In this document: positions 36,143-44,740 of the stretch, piece after piece
How positions within the stretch are numbered: position 1 is the first letter of the stretch
How the letters are laid out: every line of letters begins with the position of its first letter
DNA from: Aliivibrio sp. S3MY1
Lineage (GTDB): Bacteria > Pseudomonadota > Gammaproteobacteria > Enterobacterales > Vibrionaceae
Direction of reading: 5' to 3'
Assembly: GCF_028765575.1 (NCBI RefSeq)
Contig: NZ_JARACO010000002.1
Coordinates: 62,001-126,000 of the forward strand
DNA: 64,000 nt
Notes under the pieces: model-generated
Databases searched by the model: none
Seen by the model: the letters and a program-made list of their open reading frames with translations, nothing else
Told to the model about the DNA's origin: nothing
Made by a program: the position numbers and the translations under genes

Positions 36143-36160
36143 TTGGTATAAGGATTGCTT
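36143..36160 (+). promoter_or_regulatory. Candidate sigma-54 promoter of the DUF3305-DUF3306 genes
   Basis: TTGGTATAAGGATTGCTT has GG at 36145-36146 and GC at 36157-36158, spacing 10, and a TTGC core. Transcription would begin near 36169, 40 bases before the GTG start. It stands back to back with the fdhD promoter. Confidence 0.65.
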
Positions 36161-36208
36161 TATAGTGTCAATAGAGATAAAAAAGCCTCATAAAAAGAAG
36201 GGTGAGTT

Positions 36209-36670
36209 GTGGATCAAAAAACAGAAAACCAATGGCCACTTCAGTTTGAAGTGATTGAAGAAACCAAACAAGTAGGACGTTGGAGTGCGCCATCTTGGCA
36301 TCTTGGTGACATTCATCTTTATGAGAAAAAAACACAAGCAGCGCAAAGTAACGGCATCTTGTTTGAACGTGATCTAGAAATATTCTTAGATGAACGAACC
36401 GATTACCGTTTTAATTTAAGCTCCCAAGATCCGAAGCTATTTTTTGCGTTTGAAAACGATAATGACGTACTAATTCCTGTAATGGTTACGGCTTCACAAA
36501 GCTTGATAGGCCAATACATGGATGGTGATTACGTTGTATTATCGATTGGAATGCCACTACCAGTACAAGCATGGCTAGAAGCTTTTATTGGCAAAAACGG
36601 TGAACTGATAGAAGTTCGTAGAAAGAAACGTAAAGGTGCGGGGCGCGCAAGTGAGCAACTTCCTAAGTAG
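36209..36670 (+). CDS. DUF3305 protein of the formate dehydrogenase cluster
   Basis: A 153-residue soluble protein of the DUF3305 family, found in formate dehydrogenase gene clusters of proteobacteria; its function is not known. Recognisable segments are VGRWSAPSWHLGDIHLYE, FERDLEIFLDERTDYRFNL and the C-terminal KKRKGAGRASEQLPK. There is no signal peptide or metal-binding cysteine, so a cytoplasmic maturation or regulatory role is plausible. The start is GTG 36209 with AAGGGTGAG just upstream. It overlaps the DUF3306 gene by about 20 bases and has its own candidate sigma-54 promoter. Confidence 0.85.
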   Translation: MDQKTENQWPLQFEVIEETKQVGRWSAPSWHLGDIHLYEKKTQAAQSNGILFERDLEIFLDERTDYRFNLSSQDPKLFFAFENDNDVLIPVMVTASQSLIGQYMDGDYVVLSIGMPLPVQAWLEAFIGKNGELIEVRRKKRKGAGRASEQLPK

Positions 36671-37211
36671 ATGGGCACTGAGAAAACAGAAGGTAAAACA
36701 AGGTGAAGAGGTCAGTGATGAGCCTATTCAAGCGTTATCAATACCTGTTATTGAAGCTTCTGTCGATGATATTGAAACCGCATCAGTTCTAGAAGAGGCA
36801 GAGGTGACGGCTGAGATAGATCTACCTACCGAGGCCGATCTAGGTGAAATTACAGGAACCAGTAATGTCAGCCAATTTATGGCAATTGGGGTAGATAAAA
36901 ACCTGAAAAAAGCCGCATTGCGTAAGATGTTTTTGAACCCTGAATTTGCAATGGAAGATGAGCCAAACTACTCAACACCACCAAAACTGGATAGTGAAAC
37001 TGCAGCCAAGTTACGAGATTGGATGGTAGAGCCTGTTGAGGAAGAAGAGGGTGAGAGTGAGCCAGCCTCAGTGGCAGAACCATTATTACAAGAAGCATCA
37101 GAACAACAAGAAGTAATCGAAAAAAAGGAAGCAACAAACAGTAATGATAATGAATATCAATACGTTACAGGCAGCAAAAAAGCGTTAAGTGAGACAAAAA
37201 AGACCATTTAA
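36651..37211 (+). CDS. DUF3306 protein of the formate dehydrogenase cluster
   Basis: A 186-residue acidic protein of the DUF3306 family, always a neighbour of DUF3305 in such clusters, function unknown. The N terminus SNFLSRWALRKQKVK is the family signature, which is why I choose GTG 36651 over the GTG at 36636. The core FMAIGVDKNLKKAALRKMFL and LRDWM follow; the C-terminal third is Glu-rich and low in complexity, likely disordered. The start lies inside the end of DUF3305, so translation is coupled. The inverted operator pair at 37218-37252 begins right after its stop. Confidence 0.83.
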   Translation: MSNFLSRWALRKQKVKQGEEVSDEPIQALSIPVIEASVDDIETASVLEEAEVTAEIDLPTEADLGEITGTSNVSQFMAIGVDKNLKKAALRKMFLNPEFAMEDEPNYSTPPKLDSETAAKLRDWMVEPVEEEEGESEPASVAEPLLQEASEQQEVIEKKEATNSNDNEYQYVTGSKKALSETKKTI

Positions 37212-37217
37212 ACGATC

Positions 37218-37252
37218 GGGACATTTTGAACCAAGGTGAGACAAAATGTCCC
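37218..37252. promoter_or_regulatory. Operator pair (enhancer) upstream of the formate dehydrogenase operon
   Basis: GGGACATTTTG (37218-37228) and CAAAATGTCCC (37242-37252) are perfect inverted copies 13 bases apart; a 12th pair is formed by the flanking C (37217) and G (37253). Both contain the CAAAATGTC core seen twice in the tupA/regulator region. They lie about 80-115 bases upstream of the -24 element at 37334, the normal place for an NtrC-type activator. There is no T-run after the hairpin, so a terminator is less likely. Confidence 0.72.
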
Positions 37253-37331
37253 GACAAAAAACACATCCTATCAAATAGTCTAAAAATACCGCATTTTAGC
37301 TAATTAATATTTCTAATAATTACCCATTAAG

Positions 37332-37349
37332 TTGGTACGGTTATTGCGA
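37332..37349 (+). promoter_or_regulatory. Sigma-54 promoter of the formate dehydrogenase operon
   Basis: TTGGTACGGTTATTGCGA, with GG at 37334-37335 and GC at 37346-37347, spacing 10. It is a near-ideal match to TTGGCACG-N4-TTGCW. Transcription would begin near 37358, about 57 bases before the polyferredoxin ATG. Confidence 0.85.
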
Positions 37350-37414
37350 TATAGCACCTAGAAACCAGTCTTAGAACTGAATAGGCCCAAATGGGGTCAA
37401 GAATAGGTGAAGCA

Positions 37415-39091
37415 ATGTTAACCCAATTTTTAGCACAATCTGAAACAACGAATGCCAAAGCGCGTCAGTTCGCTATTGCGCAAACCGTTGAGTTAAACAA
37501 CTTAATCCCACCAACGGTGAGCTACGAAAGCCGTGGAAACTTGATCATCATTGGACCTACCAGCATTATTGTTGATGTTGCCGAGCAGTTCTCAGAGCTG
37601 AACAGCATCACACTGGTATCAACCGAATCCGATGCACACAATAAAGAGACTGAAAGAACGGTTTACCACGCTAAAGATCTAAGCATCAAAGGCTTTTTAG
37701 GCGCATTTGATGTTGAGTGTACCCTAAATGGTGAACGTGTTAATTTAGCAAAAGCAACCATTGGTGCTACTGCATTCGATCTTGTGTTAGACATGAAACT
37801 AAATAGCGTAATGTCAGAGCAAGTGCCAGTACCTGGTTACTATCCAGTCGGTCGTGGTTATCCAACGCTAGCTCAGGTGCTTGATGAATTGCCAGCACTT
37901 GTTGGTACCTTTGATAAACCAAAATACTTTCGCTTAAATCCAGAGTTATGTGCACACAGTTCACGTGGCGTTAAAGGGTGTGAGCGTTGTGTTGATGCTT
38001 GTCCTGCTGGCGCACTAACCAGTGAAGGCTCTGATCAAACAGGCCACCACATTCAAATTAACCCATACCTTTGTCAAGGTGTTGGTACCTGTGCAACGGC
38101 TTGTCCGACAGAAGCCATCAGCTATGCATTACCAGAAGCGGAGAAAACACAAAACTTTGCTACTCGTCTATTAGCAAACTACAAGAAAGAGGGGGGGGAA
38201 ACACCCATTATCGCTTTCTGTAGTGATCGCCATGAAAACTTCAATGTCATGGCACTAAAAACCATGCCAGATCATGTTATCCCAGTGGTGCTTGATGAGC
38301 TTCTTTCAGTTGGTATTGATACGTGGTTCTCTGCACTTGTTAATGGTGCTGCGCAAATCCTTTTCATTGCTAGCCGTAGAATGCCAGAAACCATTCAGCG
38401 TGTATTAACGCAAGAAGTCGAGATTGCACAGGCTTTCTTATCTCAACTAGGGTTAGATCCTCAACGCATCCAAGTGGTTTACATGGAAGCGTTACACGAA
38501 ATGACACTTATCGAAACACCATTAGCAGTCATTGAGCAACCATTAACGGGTAATAAACGCGCACGCTTAATGGGCGCGTTAGATCACCTTGCTGCTGATG
38601 CGATTGCAAATAATATCGAAATAACAGAAATTCAGTCTCTGCCTTCTCATGCGCCTTATGGCAGTGTGAGCTGTGAAACGAAAGACTGTACCTTATGTAT
38701 GGGGTGTGTCGCGGTTTGTCCAACTCGTGCTCTTCATAGTGATCCCGAATCACCAACATTAAAATTCATTGAGCAAGATTGTGTTCAATGCGGTCTTTGT
38801 GTCAGCGCTTGTCCAGAAAAAGTATTGAGCATGAAAGTGCAAATGAACTGGATCCAAACACAGCGTCAAGAAACACAAATCATGCATAAAGAAGATGCCG
38901 CGTGTTGTATCACTTGCGGAACGCCTTTTGCCCCAGCATCAATGATTGAAATGCTAAGAGTTAAGTTACAGGGTAACCCACACTTTAGTGATGAAGCTTC
39001 TATTAGTCGTCTATACATGTGTGAAGATTGTCGAGTGAAAGACATCTTTACTGATCTGTCTGCAAACCCAGAAAAACAATTAAAGGTGTAA
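37415..39091 (+). CDS. Multi-[4Fe-4S] polyferredoxin of the formate dehydrogenase operon
   Basis: A 558-residue iron-sulfur protein, first gene of the formate dehydrogenase operon. It has several cysteine clusters: GCERCVDACPAG, CQGVGTCATACPTEA, CTLCMGCVAVCPTRA and CVQCGLCVSACPEK (four ferredoxin-type sites), plus CCITCGTPFAP and MCEDC near the C terminus. The N-terminal 170 residues lack cysteine clusters. It lacks a signal peptide, so it acts in the cytoplasm, perhaps as an electron carrier or in maturation of the catalytic subunit. I place the start at ATG 37415, with AGGTGA upstream; an ATG at 37391 lacks support. It overlaps the next gene (TAATG). Confidence 0.88.
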   Translation: MLTQFLAQSETTNAKARQFAIAQTVELNNLIPPTVSYESRGNLIIIGPTSIIVDVAEQFSELNSITLVSTESDAHNKETERTVYHAKDLSIKGFLGAFDVECTLNGERVNLAKATIGATAFDLVLDMKLNSVMSEQVPVPGYYPVGRGYPTLAQVLDELPALVGTFDKPKYFRLNPELCAHSSRGVKGCERCVDACPAGALTSEGSDQTGHHIQINPYLCQGVGTCATACPTEAISYALPEAEKTQNFATRLLANYKKEGGETPIIAFCSDRHENFNVMALKTMPDHVIPVVLDELLSVGIDTWFSALVNGAAQILFIASRRMPETIQRVLTQEVEIAQAFLSQLGLDPQRIQVVYMEALHEMTLIETPLAVIEQPLTGNKRARLMGALDHLAADAIANNIEITEIQSLPSHAPYGSVSCETKDCTLCMGCVAVCPTRALHSDPESPTLKFIEQDCVQCGLCVSACPEKVLSMKVQMNWIQTQRQETQIMHKEDAACCITCGTPFAPASMIEMLRVKLQGNPHFSDEASISRLYMCEDCRVKDIFTDLSANPEKQLKV

Positions 39092-39696
39092 TGACCATGA
39101 ATGAACAACAGCAAGTAAGACAAGAAATCTATGGTTTATTAGCGCATTTATTTCGTATTGCACCAGATCAAATGGTGATTGATTGGCTAAGTACGCTTGA
39201 AGTAGAAAGTAACGATGATCATGCAATGAGCAAAGCATGGTCTACAATGTCAAAAGCGGCTCAAGAATCAAATCAAGAAGCCCTAACAGACGAATACCAA
39301 AACCTATTCATTGGCGTTGGCCGTGGTGAAGTGATGCCGTTTGGCTCATGGCACATAGCGGGCGCTTTAATGGAAAAACCGTTAGTTGCCCTTCGTCAAG
39401 ACCTTATGCAATTAGGTTTTGAGCGAGCAGATAACGTAAAAGAGCCTGAAGATCATATTTCAGCATTATGTGAAGTTATGGCGATGCTTATTGAAGCGGG
39501 TGATGCAGAAGTTTTGCAACAACGATTCTTTAACCGTCATATTCAACCTTGGTATGTAGCGCTGTGTGAGCAAATTAATAACGCTGAAAATGCGGATTTC
39601 TACCAATCAGTGACACAACTAGTTGAGGCGTTTTTCATTGTAGAACAAACGCGCTTTGCAAAAAATCCAAACGCAATTGAAGTCACAGAAGTATAA
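39091..39696 (+). CDS. TorD/DmsD-family chaperone for formate dehydrogenase
   Basis: A 201-residue all-helical cytoplasmic chaperone of the TorD/DmsD/NarJ superfamily. It shows the family pattern EYQNLFIGVGRGEVMPFGSW and EPEDHISALCEVMAMLI. Such chaperones bind the twin-arginine signal of a molybdoenzyme, hold it until the cofactor is inserted and help target it to Tat. It lies just upstream of the two TAT-signal proteins. ATG 39091 overlaps the previous stop; ATG 39097 is an equally possible start. Confidence 0.9.
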   Translation: MTMNEQQQVRQEIYGLLAHLFRIAPDQMVIDWLSTLEVESNDDHAMSKAWSTMSKAAQESNQEALTDEYQNLFIGVGRGEVMPFGSWHIAGALMEKPLVALRQDLMQLGFERADNVKEPEDHISALCEVMAMLIEAGDAEVLQQRFFNRHIQPWYVALCEQINNAENADFYQSVTQLVEAFFIVEQTRFAKNPNAIEVTEV

Positions 39697-39775
39697 ATGT
39701 CGGTGTGACTTAACAGAATTAAAACCATAAAAACAGACGCCCATTCCAAGTACATTGGAAGCAAAGGAGCATTGA

Positions 39776-39973
39776 ATGAGCAATAAAAATACGGACCTAA
39801 ACCGCCGCACGTTACTGAAGGGCCTTGCAACTGCAGCTGCCGCAGGAACAGTAGCAGCAGCGGTATCAGGAACAGCAAGCGCAAACACAGTAACGGATAA
39901 AAAAGACGTTGAGAAGAAGGGCGATGGATATCGCGAAACTCAACACATTCGTGACTATTACGATAGCCTATAA
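39776..39973 (+). CDS. Formate dehydrogenase region TAT-signal small protein
   Basis: A 65-residue protein that consists mostly of a twin-arginine signal (NRRTLLKGLATAAAAGTVAA) and a short charged tail ending RETQHIRDYYDSL. This is the small family found directly before the catalytic subunit in many formate dehydrogenase operons; function unknown. It lies 12 bases before fdhA. GGAG (39767-39770) precedes ATG 39776. The tail may act as an assembly or membrane-side peptide. Confidence 0.88.
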   Translation: MSNKNTDLNRRTLLKGLATAAAAGTVAAAVSGTASANTVTDKKDVEKKGDGYRETQHIRDYYDSL

Positions 39974-39985
39974 CGGAGCTTAATA

Positions 39986-42841
39986 ATGAAATTAACTAAA
40001 CGTTCCGATTCGGTACAAAAGCAAGAGAACCAGCTGGGCATTACACGTCGTATGTTCATGCGTACTTCAACAATTGCTGCGGGTGCAGTAGCAAGTGCAA
40101 GCATGTTTGTTCCAAGCATGATGAAAAAAGCACAAGCGAAAGAAGTGCCAGTTGATGCACCAACAGAAGTGAAACGTACAATTTGTTCTCACTGTTCTGT
40201 CGGTTGTGGTATCTACGCTGAAGTACAAAATGGCGTATGGACTGGTCAAGAGCCAGCATTCGATCACCCATTTAACGCAGGCGGTCACTGTGCAAAAGGC
40301 GCAGCACTGCGTGAACACGGTCATGGCGAACGTCGCCTAAAATACCCAATGAAGCTAGAAAATGGCAAATGGGTAAAACTGTCTTGGGATCAAGCGATCG
40401 AAGAGATCGGCAACAAAGCACTTGAGATCCGCAAAGAATCAGGCCCAGATTCAGTGTACTGGTTAGGTTCTGCGAAGCACAACAACGAACAAGCGTATTT
40501 GTACCGTAAAATGGCGTCATTATGGGGTACAAACAACGTCGATCACCAAGCGCGTATTTGTCACTCAACCACAGTAGCCGGTGTTGCAAACACATGGGGT
40601 TACGGTGCAATGACCAACTCATTCAATGACATGCATAACTGTAAATCTATGCTATTCATTGGTTCAAACCCTGCAGAAGCACACCCAGTAGCAATGCAAC
40701 ATATTCTGATCGCAAAAGAGAAGAATGGTTGTAAGATCGTTGTTGCCGACCCACGTCGTACACGTACAGCAGCAAAAGCAGATCACTATGTTTCATTGCG
40801 TCCGGGTTCAGACGTTGCCTTCATTTGGGGCGTACTGTGGCATGTATTTGCAAACAAATGGGAAGATACAGAGTTCATTAACCAACGTGTGTTTGGTATG
40901 GATGAGATCCGCACAGAAGTAGCAAAATGGAACCCAGCAGAAGTAGAGCGCGTAACAGGCATTGCAGAAGCTGAAGTGTTTGAGACAGCAAAACTGCTTT
41001 CTGAAAACCGTCCAGGTTGTGTTGTTTGGTGTATGGGTGGTACTCAACATACAACGGGTAACAACAACACTCGTGCATACTGTATCCTAGAACTTGCTCT
41101 TGGTAACATGGGTAAATCAGGCGGTGGTGCAAACATCTTCCGTGGCCACGATAACGTACAAGGCGCAACGGATTTAGGTGTTCTTTCAGATACGCTTCCA
41201 GGCTATTACGGTGTTGGTGAAGGCGCATGGAAACACTGGACTAAAGTATGGGATCTTGATTTTGAGTGGGTGAAAGGCCGCTTCGATCAGGGTAAATACA
41301 ATGGCAAAACGCCAATGAATAACTTTGGTATTCCTGTATCTCGTTGGGTTGATGGTGTTTTAGAAGACAAAGCAAACATCGAACAAAACGACAATATCCG
41401 TGCAATGTTTTACTGGGGTCACGCAGTAAACTCACAAACACGTGGTACTGAGATCAGAAAAGCAATGAGTAAGCTGGATATGATGGTTATCGTCGATCCA
41501 TACCCAACCGTTGCAGCAGTAATGAACGATCGTACTGATGGCGTATACCTTCTTCCTGCCACAACGCAGTTTGAAACGCATGGTTCTGTAACCGCATCAA
41601 ACCGTTCATTCCAATGGCGTGAGCAAGTTATTCAGCCGTTGTTTGAATCAAAACCTGATCACGAGATCATGTACCTATTGACTAAAAAGTTAGGTTACTC
41701 AGATCAACTGTTCAAAAATATCAGAATTGATGAAAACAACCAACCTGTGATTGAAGACGTTACCCGTGAATTCAACAAAGGTATGTGGACGATTGGTTAC
41801 ACAGGCCAAAGCCCAGAGCGTATTAAAGCGCACACAATGAACTGGCACACATTCCACAAAACAACGTTAGAAGCAGAAGGTGGCCCAGTGAATGGTGAAA
41901 CCTACGGTCTTCCTTGGCCTTGTTGGGGTACACCAGAAATGAAGCACCCAGGCACGCATATCCTTTATGATACGTCTAAACCTGTTGCTCAAGGTGGCGG
42001 TAACTTCCGTACTCGTTTTGGTGTGGAATTTGAAGGCGAAAGCTTGCTAGCAGAAGACAGCTACCCAGTAGGCTGTGAAATTGAAGATGGTCACCCAGAG
42101 TTCACTGACAAACTGCTTAAGCAACTTGGTTGGTGGGACGATCTGACTGCGGCTGAAAAAGTAGCAGCAGAAGGCAAAAACTGGAAAACCGATCTATCTG
42201 GCGGTATTCAACGTGTTGCAGTTAAACACGGTTGTATGCCATTTGGTAATGCAAAAGCACGTGCGATTGTATGGACGTTCCCTGACCGTGTTCCACAACA
42301 CCGTGAGCCGTTATACACACCACGTCGTGATTTAGTTGCTGATTACCCAACATGGGATGACCGCGCGGCTAACTTCCGTATTCCAACATTGTACAAAACA
42401 ATTCAAGACCAAGATAAGTCAAAAGAATACCCAATTATTCTGACGTCTGGTCGTCTGGTTGAGTACGAAGGTGGCGGTGAAGAAACGCGTTCTAACCCAT
42501 GGCTTGCAGAGCTTCAACAGGAAATGTTTGTCGAAGTTAACCCGAAAGACGCAAACGACATCGGCTTTAAAGATGGTGACATGGTTTGGGTTGAAGGCGC
42601 AGAGAAAGGTCGAATTCATGTTAAAGCAATGGTAACACGTCGTGTTAAACCGGGCTTAGCGTTCGTACCATTCCACTTTGGCGGTAAATTCCAAGGTGAA
42701 GATTTACGTAGTAAATACCCAGAAGGTACTGATCCATACGTAATCGGCGAAGCAGCAAACACAGCAACCACTTATGGTTATGATCCTGTAACACAAATGC
42801 AGGAAACCAAAGTGACACTATGTAAAATCACGAAAGCGTAG
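39986..42841 (+). CDS. fdhA: Formate dehydrogenase catalytic (alpha) subunit, cysteine type
   Basis: A 951-residue molybdo- or tungsto-bis-MGD enzyme that oxidises formate to CO2 on the periplasmic side. It has a twin-arginine signal (ITRRMFMRTSTIAAGAVASA), a [4Fe-4S] site CSHCSVGCGIY...CAKG near 55-100, and the active-site metal ligand cysteine at about 192 in QARICHSTTVAG. In E. coli Fdn/Fdo this residue is selenocysteine; here the codon is TGT, so no selenium is needed. The C-terminal cofactor-binding domain starts near 810 (PIILTSGRLVEYEGGG). It is preceded by the TAT small protein and followed by fdhB and fdhC. Supply genes for its cofactor are in the same window. Confidence 0.96.
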   Translation: MKLTKRSDSVQKQENQLGITRRMFMRTSTIAAGAVASASMFVPSMMKKAQAKEVPVDAPTEVKRTICSHCSVGCGIYAEVQNGVWTGQEPAFDHPFNAGGHCAKGAALREHGHGERRLKYPMKLENGKWVKLSWDQAIEEIGNKALEIRKESGPDSVYWLGSAKHNNEQAYLYRKMASLWGTNNVDHQARICHSTTVAGVANTWGYGAMTNSFNDMHNCKSMLFIGSNPAEAHPVAMQHILIAKEKNGCKIVVADPRRTRTAAKADHYVSLRPGSDVAFIWGVLWHVFANKWEDTEFINQRVFGMDEIRTEVAKWNPAEVERVTGIAEAEVFETAKLLSENRPGCVVWCMGGTQHTTGNNNTRAYCILELALGNMGKSGGGANIFRGHDNVQGATDLGVLSDTLPGYYGVGEGAWKHWTKVWDLDFEWVKGRFDQGKYNGKTPMNNFGIPVSRWVDGVLEDKANIEQNDNIRAMFYWGHAVNSQTRGTEIRKAMSKLDMMVIVDPYPTVAAVMNDRTDGVYLLPATTQFETHGSVTASNRSFQWREQVIQPLFESKPDHEIMYLLTKKLGYSDQLFKNIRIDENNQPVIEDVTREFNKGMWTIGYTGQSPERIKAHTMNWHTFHKTTLEAEGGPVNGETYGLPWPCWGTPEMKHPGTHILYDTSKPVAQGGGNFRTRFGVEFEGESLLAEDSYPVGCEIEDGHPEFTDKLLKQLGWWDDLTAAEKVAAEGKNWKTDLSGGIQRVAVKHGCMPFGNAKARAIVWTFPDRVPQHREPLYTPRRDLVADYPTWDDRAANFRIPTLYKTIQDQDKSKEYPIILTSGRLVEYEGGGEETRSNPWLAELQQEMFVEVNPKDANDIGFKDGDMVWVEGAEKGRIHVKAMVTRRVKPGLAFVPFHFGGKFQGEDLRSKYPEGTDPYVIGEAANTATTYGYDPVTQMQETKVTLCKITKA

Positions 42842-42853
42842 GGGTGATATAAA

Positions 42854-43462
42854 ATGGCTAGAATGAAATTCTTATGTGACACCAAGCGTTGTATTGAATG
42901 TAACGGCTGTGTCACAGCATGTAAAAACGAAAATGATGATGCACTAGAGTGGGGCATCCAACGTCGTCGTGTAGTAACACTAAATGACGGTGAGCCGGGT
43001 GAAACATCAATTTCTGTTGCATGTATGCACTGTACCGATGCGCCTTGTATGGCCGTTTGTCCTGCAGATTGTTTTGAACACACAGAAGATGGCATCGTAC
43101 GTCACAACAAAGATCTTTGTATCGGTTGTGGCTACTGCCTATTTGCTTGCCCATTTGGTGCGCCGCAGTTCCCTAAACAGGGTGCATTTGCTGAGCGTGG
43201 AAAAATGGACAAATGTACGTTCTGTGCTGGTGGTCCGGGTGTAGAACCAGGGTCACAAGAAGAGCGTGAAAAATACGGCGCAAACCGTATTGCAGAAGGC
43301 AAATTACCAATGTGTGCTTCTTTATGTTCGACTAAAGCGCTGCTTGCCGGTGATGCAGAGAAAGTATCTGACATCTTCCGTCAACGTGTTGTAGAACGTG
43401 GTGCAGAAGCCGCTGGTTGGACAGATGGTGAAGATCTTTCGTTTGATGCGACTAAGAGCTAA
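42854..43462 (+). CDS. fdhB: Formate dehydrogenase iron-sulfur (beta) subunit
   Basis: A 202-residue electron-transfer subunit with four ferredoxin-type cysteine groups: CIECNGCVTACK, CMHCTDAPCMAVCPADC, CIGCGYCLFACPFG and CTFC...CASLC. It passes electrons from the FdhA cluster to the cytochrome b subunit. It has no signal of its own, so it is probably co-exported with FdhA. ATG 42854 is 12 bases after the fdhA stop. Confidence 0.95.
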   Translation: MARMKFLCDTKRCIECNGCVTACKNENDDALEWGIQRRRVVTLNDGEPGETSISVACMHCTDAPCMAVCPADCFEHTEDGIVRHNKDLCIGCGYCLFACPFGAPQFPKQGAFAERGKMDKCTFCAGGPGVEPGSQEEREKYGANRIAEGKLPMCASLCSTKALLAGDAEKVSDIFRQRVVERGAEAAGWTDGEDLSFDATKS

Positions 43463-43478
43463 TCCAGTGGAGAGAGTG

Positions 43479-44501
43479 ATGTTTACACAATTAAAACGTC
43501 TTTCTCTTTCGTTATTGCTGCCATTATTGGCAGCATTAACGCTTTCATTTGCTGCACCTAGTATGGCAAATGAAAGCGCAACGAATAAGAGTGCAGAGAA
43601 AGAAATGACCCAACTTGCAGGCGCTGATTTTTGGCGTGAAGTAAAGGCAGGTCAAGAAGGCTATACAACGTCTCAATCGCCTGAGCATGGTGTACTTATT
43701 AGTACCGCAGGCGAAACGTGGTTTGTACTAAAAGAAAAATGGATGTCACCATTAGGTGCACTTGCTATTTTTGGTAGTTTAGTAATGGTAACACTGGCGT
43801 ATTTCGTTGTAGGCCCATTAAAACTAAGTAAACCAAAAACAGGCCGTAAGATAAAACGCTGGTCTCGTCTGGATCGCGCCTTACACTGGAGCATGGCATT
43901 TACATTTTTAACGCTGGCATTTAGTGGTTTATGTTTAGTTTATGGTAAACACTTTTTAAAACCGATTTTACCAAGTGAAATCTGGGGCATGATTATTTAT
44001 GCTGCGAAGCAATACCACAACTACATAGGGCCTATCTTCTTTATCCTACTAATGTGTGTACTTTTGAAATGGTGGAGAAAATCTATCTTCAACAAGACAG
44101 ACATTCAATGGTTCATGAAAATGGGCGGCATGGTAGGTAAACACAAAGGTTCGCACCCATCAGCTGGTTTTTCAAATGGTGGTGAAAAAGCAATTTACTG
44201 GTTATTAATTATATTTGGTACTGTTGTTGCTTTCAGTGGTTTTGTATTAGATTTCCCAATTTTCGGCCAACTACGCCGTGACATGGAACTATCTAACCTT
44301 GTGCATATGCTATCAGCACTTATTCTGATCTGTGGTTTCATCTTCCACATCTATATCGGCTTGTTCGGTATGGAAGCAGGTCTAGATGGCATGGTAACGG
44401 GTGATGTTGATGAAACATGGGCAAAAGAGCACCATGACTTATGGTATCACGAAGTGAAAGACCTTCCTGAAAACCAACCACAAGATAAGAAAGTAGATTA
44501 A
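43479..44501 (+). CDS. fdhC: Formate dehydrogenase cytochrome b (gamma) subunit
   Basis: A 340-residue inner-membrane di-heme cytochrome b that delivers electrons to quinone. It starts with a signal-like segment (FTQLKRLSLSLLLPLLAALT) and a periplasmic stretch, then TM segments with heme-ligand histidines in LDRALHWSMAF, KQYHNYIGP and NLVHMLSAL...FHIYIGLFG. I use ATG 43479 with GGAGAGAG upstream rather than the longer frame from 43398, which would run into fdhB. The gene ends the operon and is followed by a terminator. The extra N-terminal segment is common in Vibrio/Shewanella type FDH gamma subunits. Confidence 0.93.
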   Translation: MFTQLKRLSLSLLLPLLAALTLSFAAPSMANESATNKSAEKEMTQLAGADFWREVKAGQEGYTTSQSPEHGVLISTAGETWFVLKEKWMSPLGALAIFGSLVMVTLAYFVVGPLKLSKPKTGRKIKRWSRLDRALHWSMAFTFLTLAFSGLCLVYGKHFLKPILPSEIWGMIIYAAKQYHNYIGPIFFILLMCVLLKWWRKSIFNKTDIQWFMKMGGMVGKHKGSHPSAGFSNGGEKAIYWLLIIFGTVVAFSGFVLDFPIFGQLRRDMELSNLVHMLSALILICGFIFHIYIGLFGMEAGLDGMVTGDVDETWAKEHHDLWYHEVKDLPENQPQDKKVD

Positions 44502-44532
44502 GTTAGTTCATTACTTTTATTGTCATAAATTC

Positions 44533-44566
44533 AAAAGCCGAGCAGGGTAACTTGCTCGGCTTTTTT
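44533..44566 (+). terminator. Rho-independent terminator of the formate dehydrogenase operon
   Basis: A 12-bp stem, AAAAGCCGAGCA (44533-44544) and TGCTCGGCTTTT (44553-44564), with an 8-base loop and six T. Confidence 0.94.
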
Positions 44567-44740
44567 ATATTTAAATGTCATCACATGCATTACTTCTGTT
44601 TTTGTAATAGTGTTTTACCTGAAAGTGGGCTTATTGCGGTGTTTTGCATGAAAGGGTGACTTCTTTGTACAATTAAATCAGGCAGCTTTAAACTGAATGA
44701 TCTGAGTCAATTATTAAATGAGCCGGGCCTAAAAAGTGAC

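Noticed and set aside
37217-37253. The inverted repeat after DUF3306 as an intrinsic terminator
   Set aside because: The stem is long but there is no T-run on the plus strand, and both arms match the operator motif near tupA. A minor terminating effect is still possible.
40547-40570. Selenocysteine codon in fdhA
   Set aside because: The active-site codon is TGT (cysteine), not TGA, and no internal TGA interrupts the 951-codon frame.
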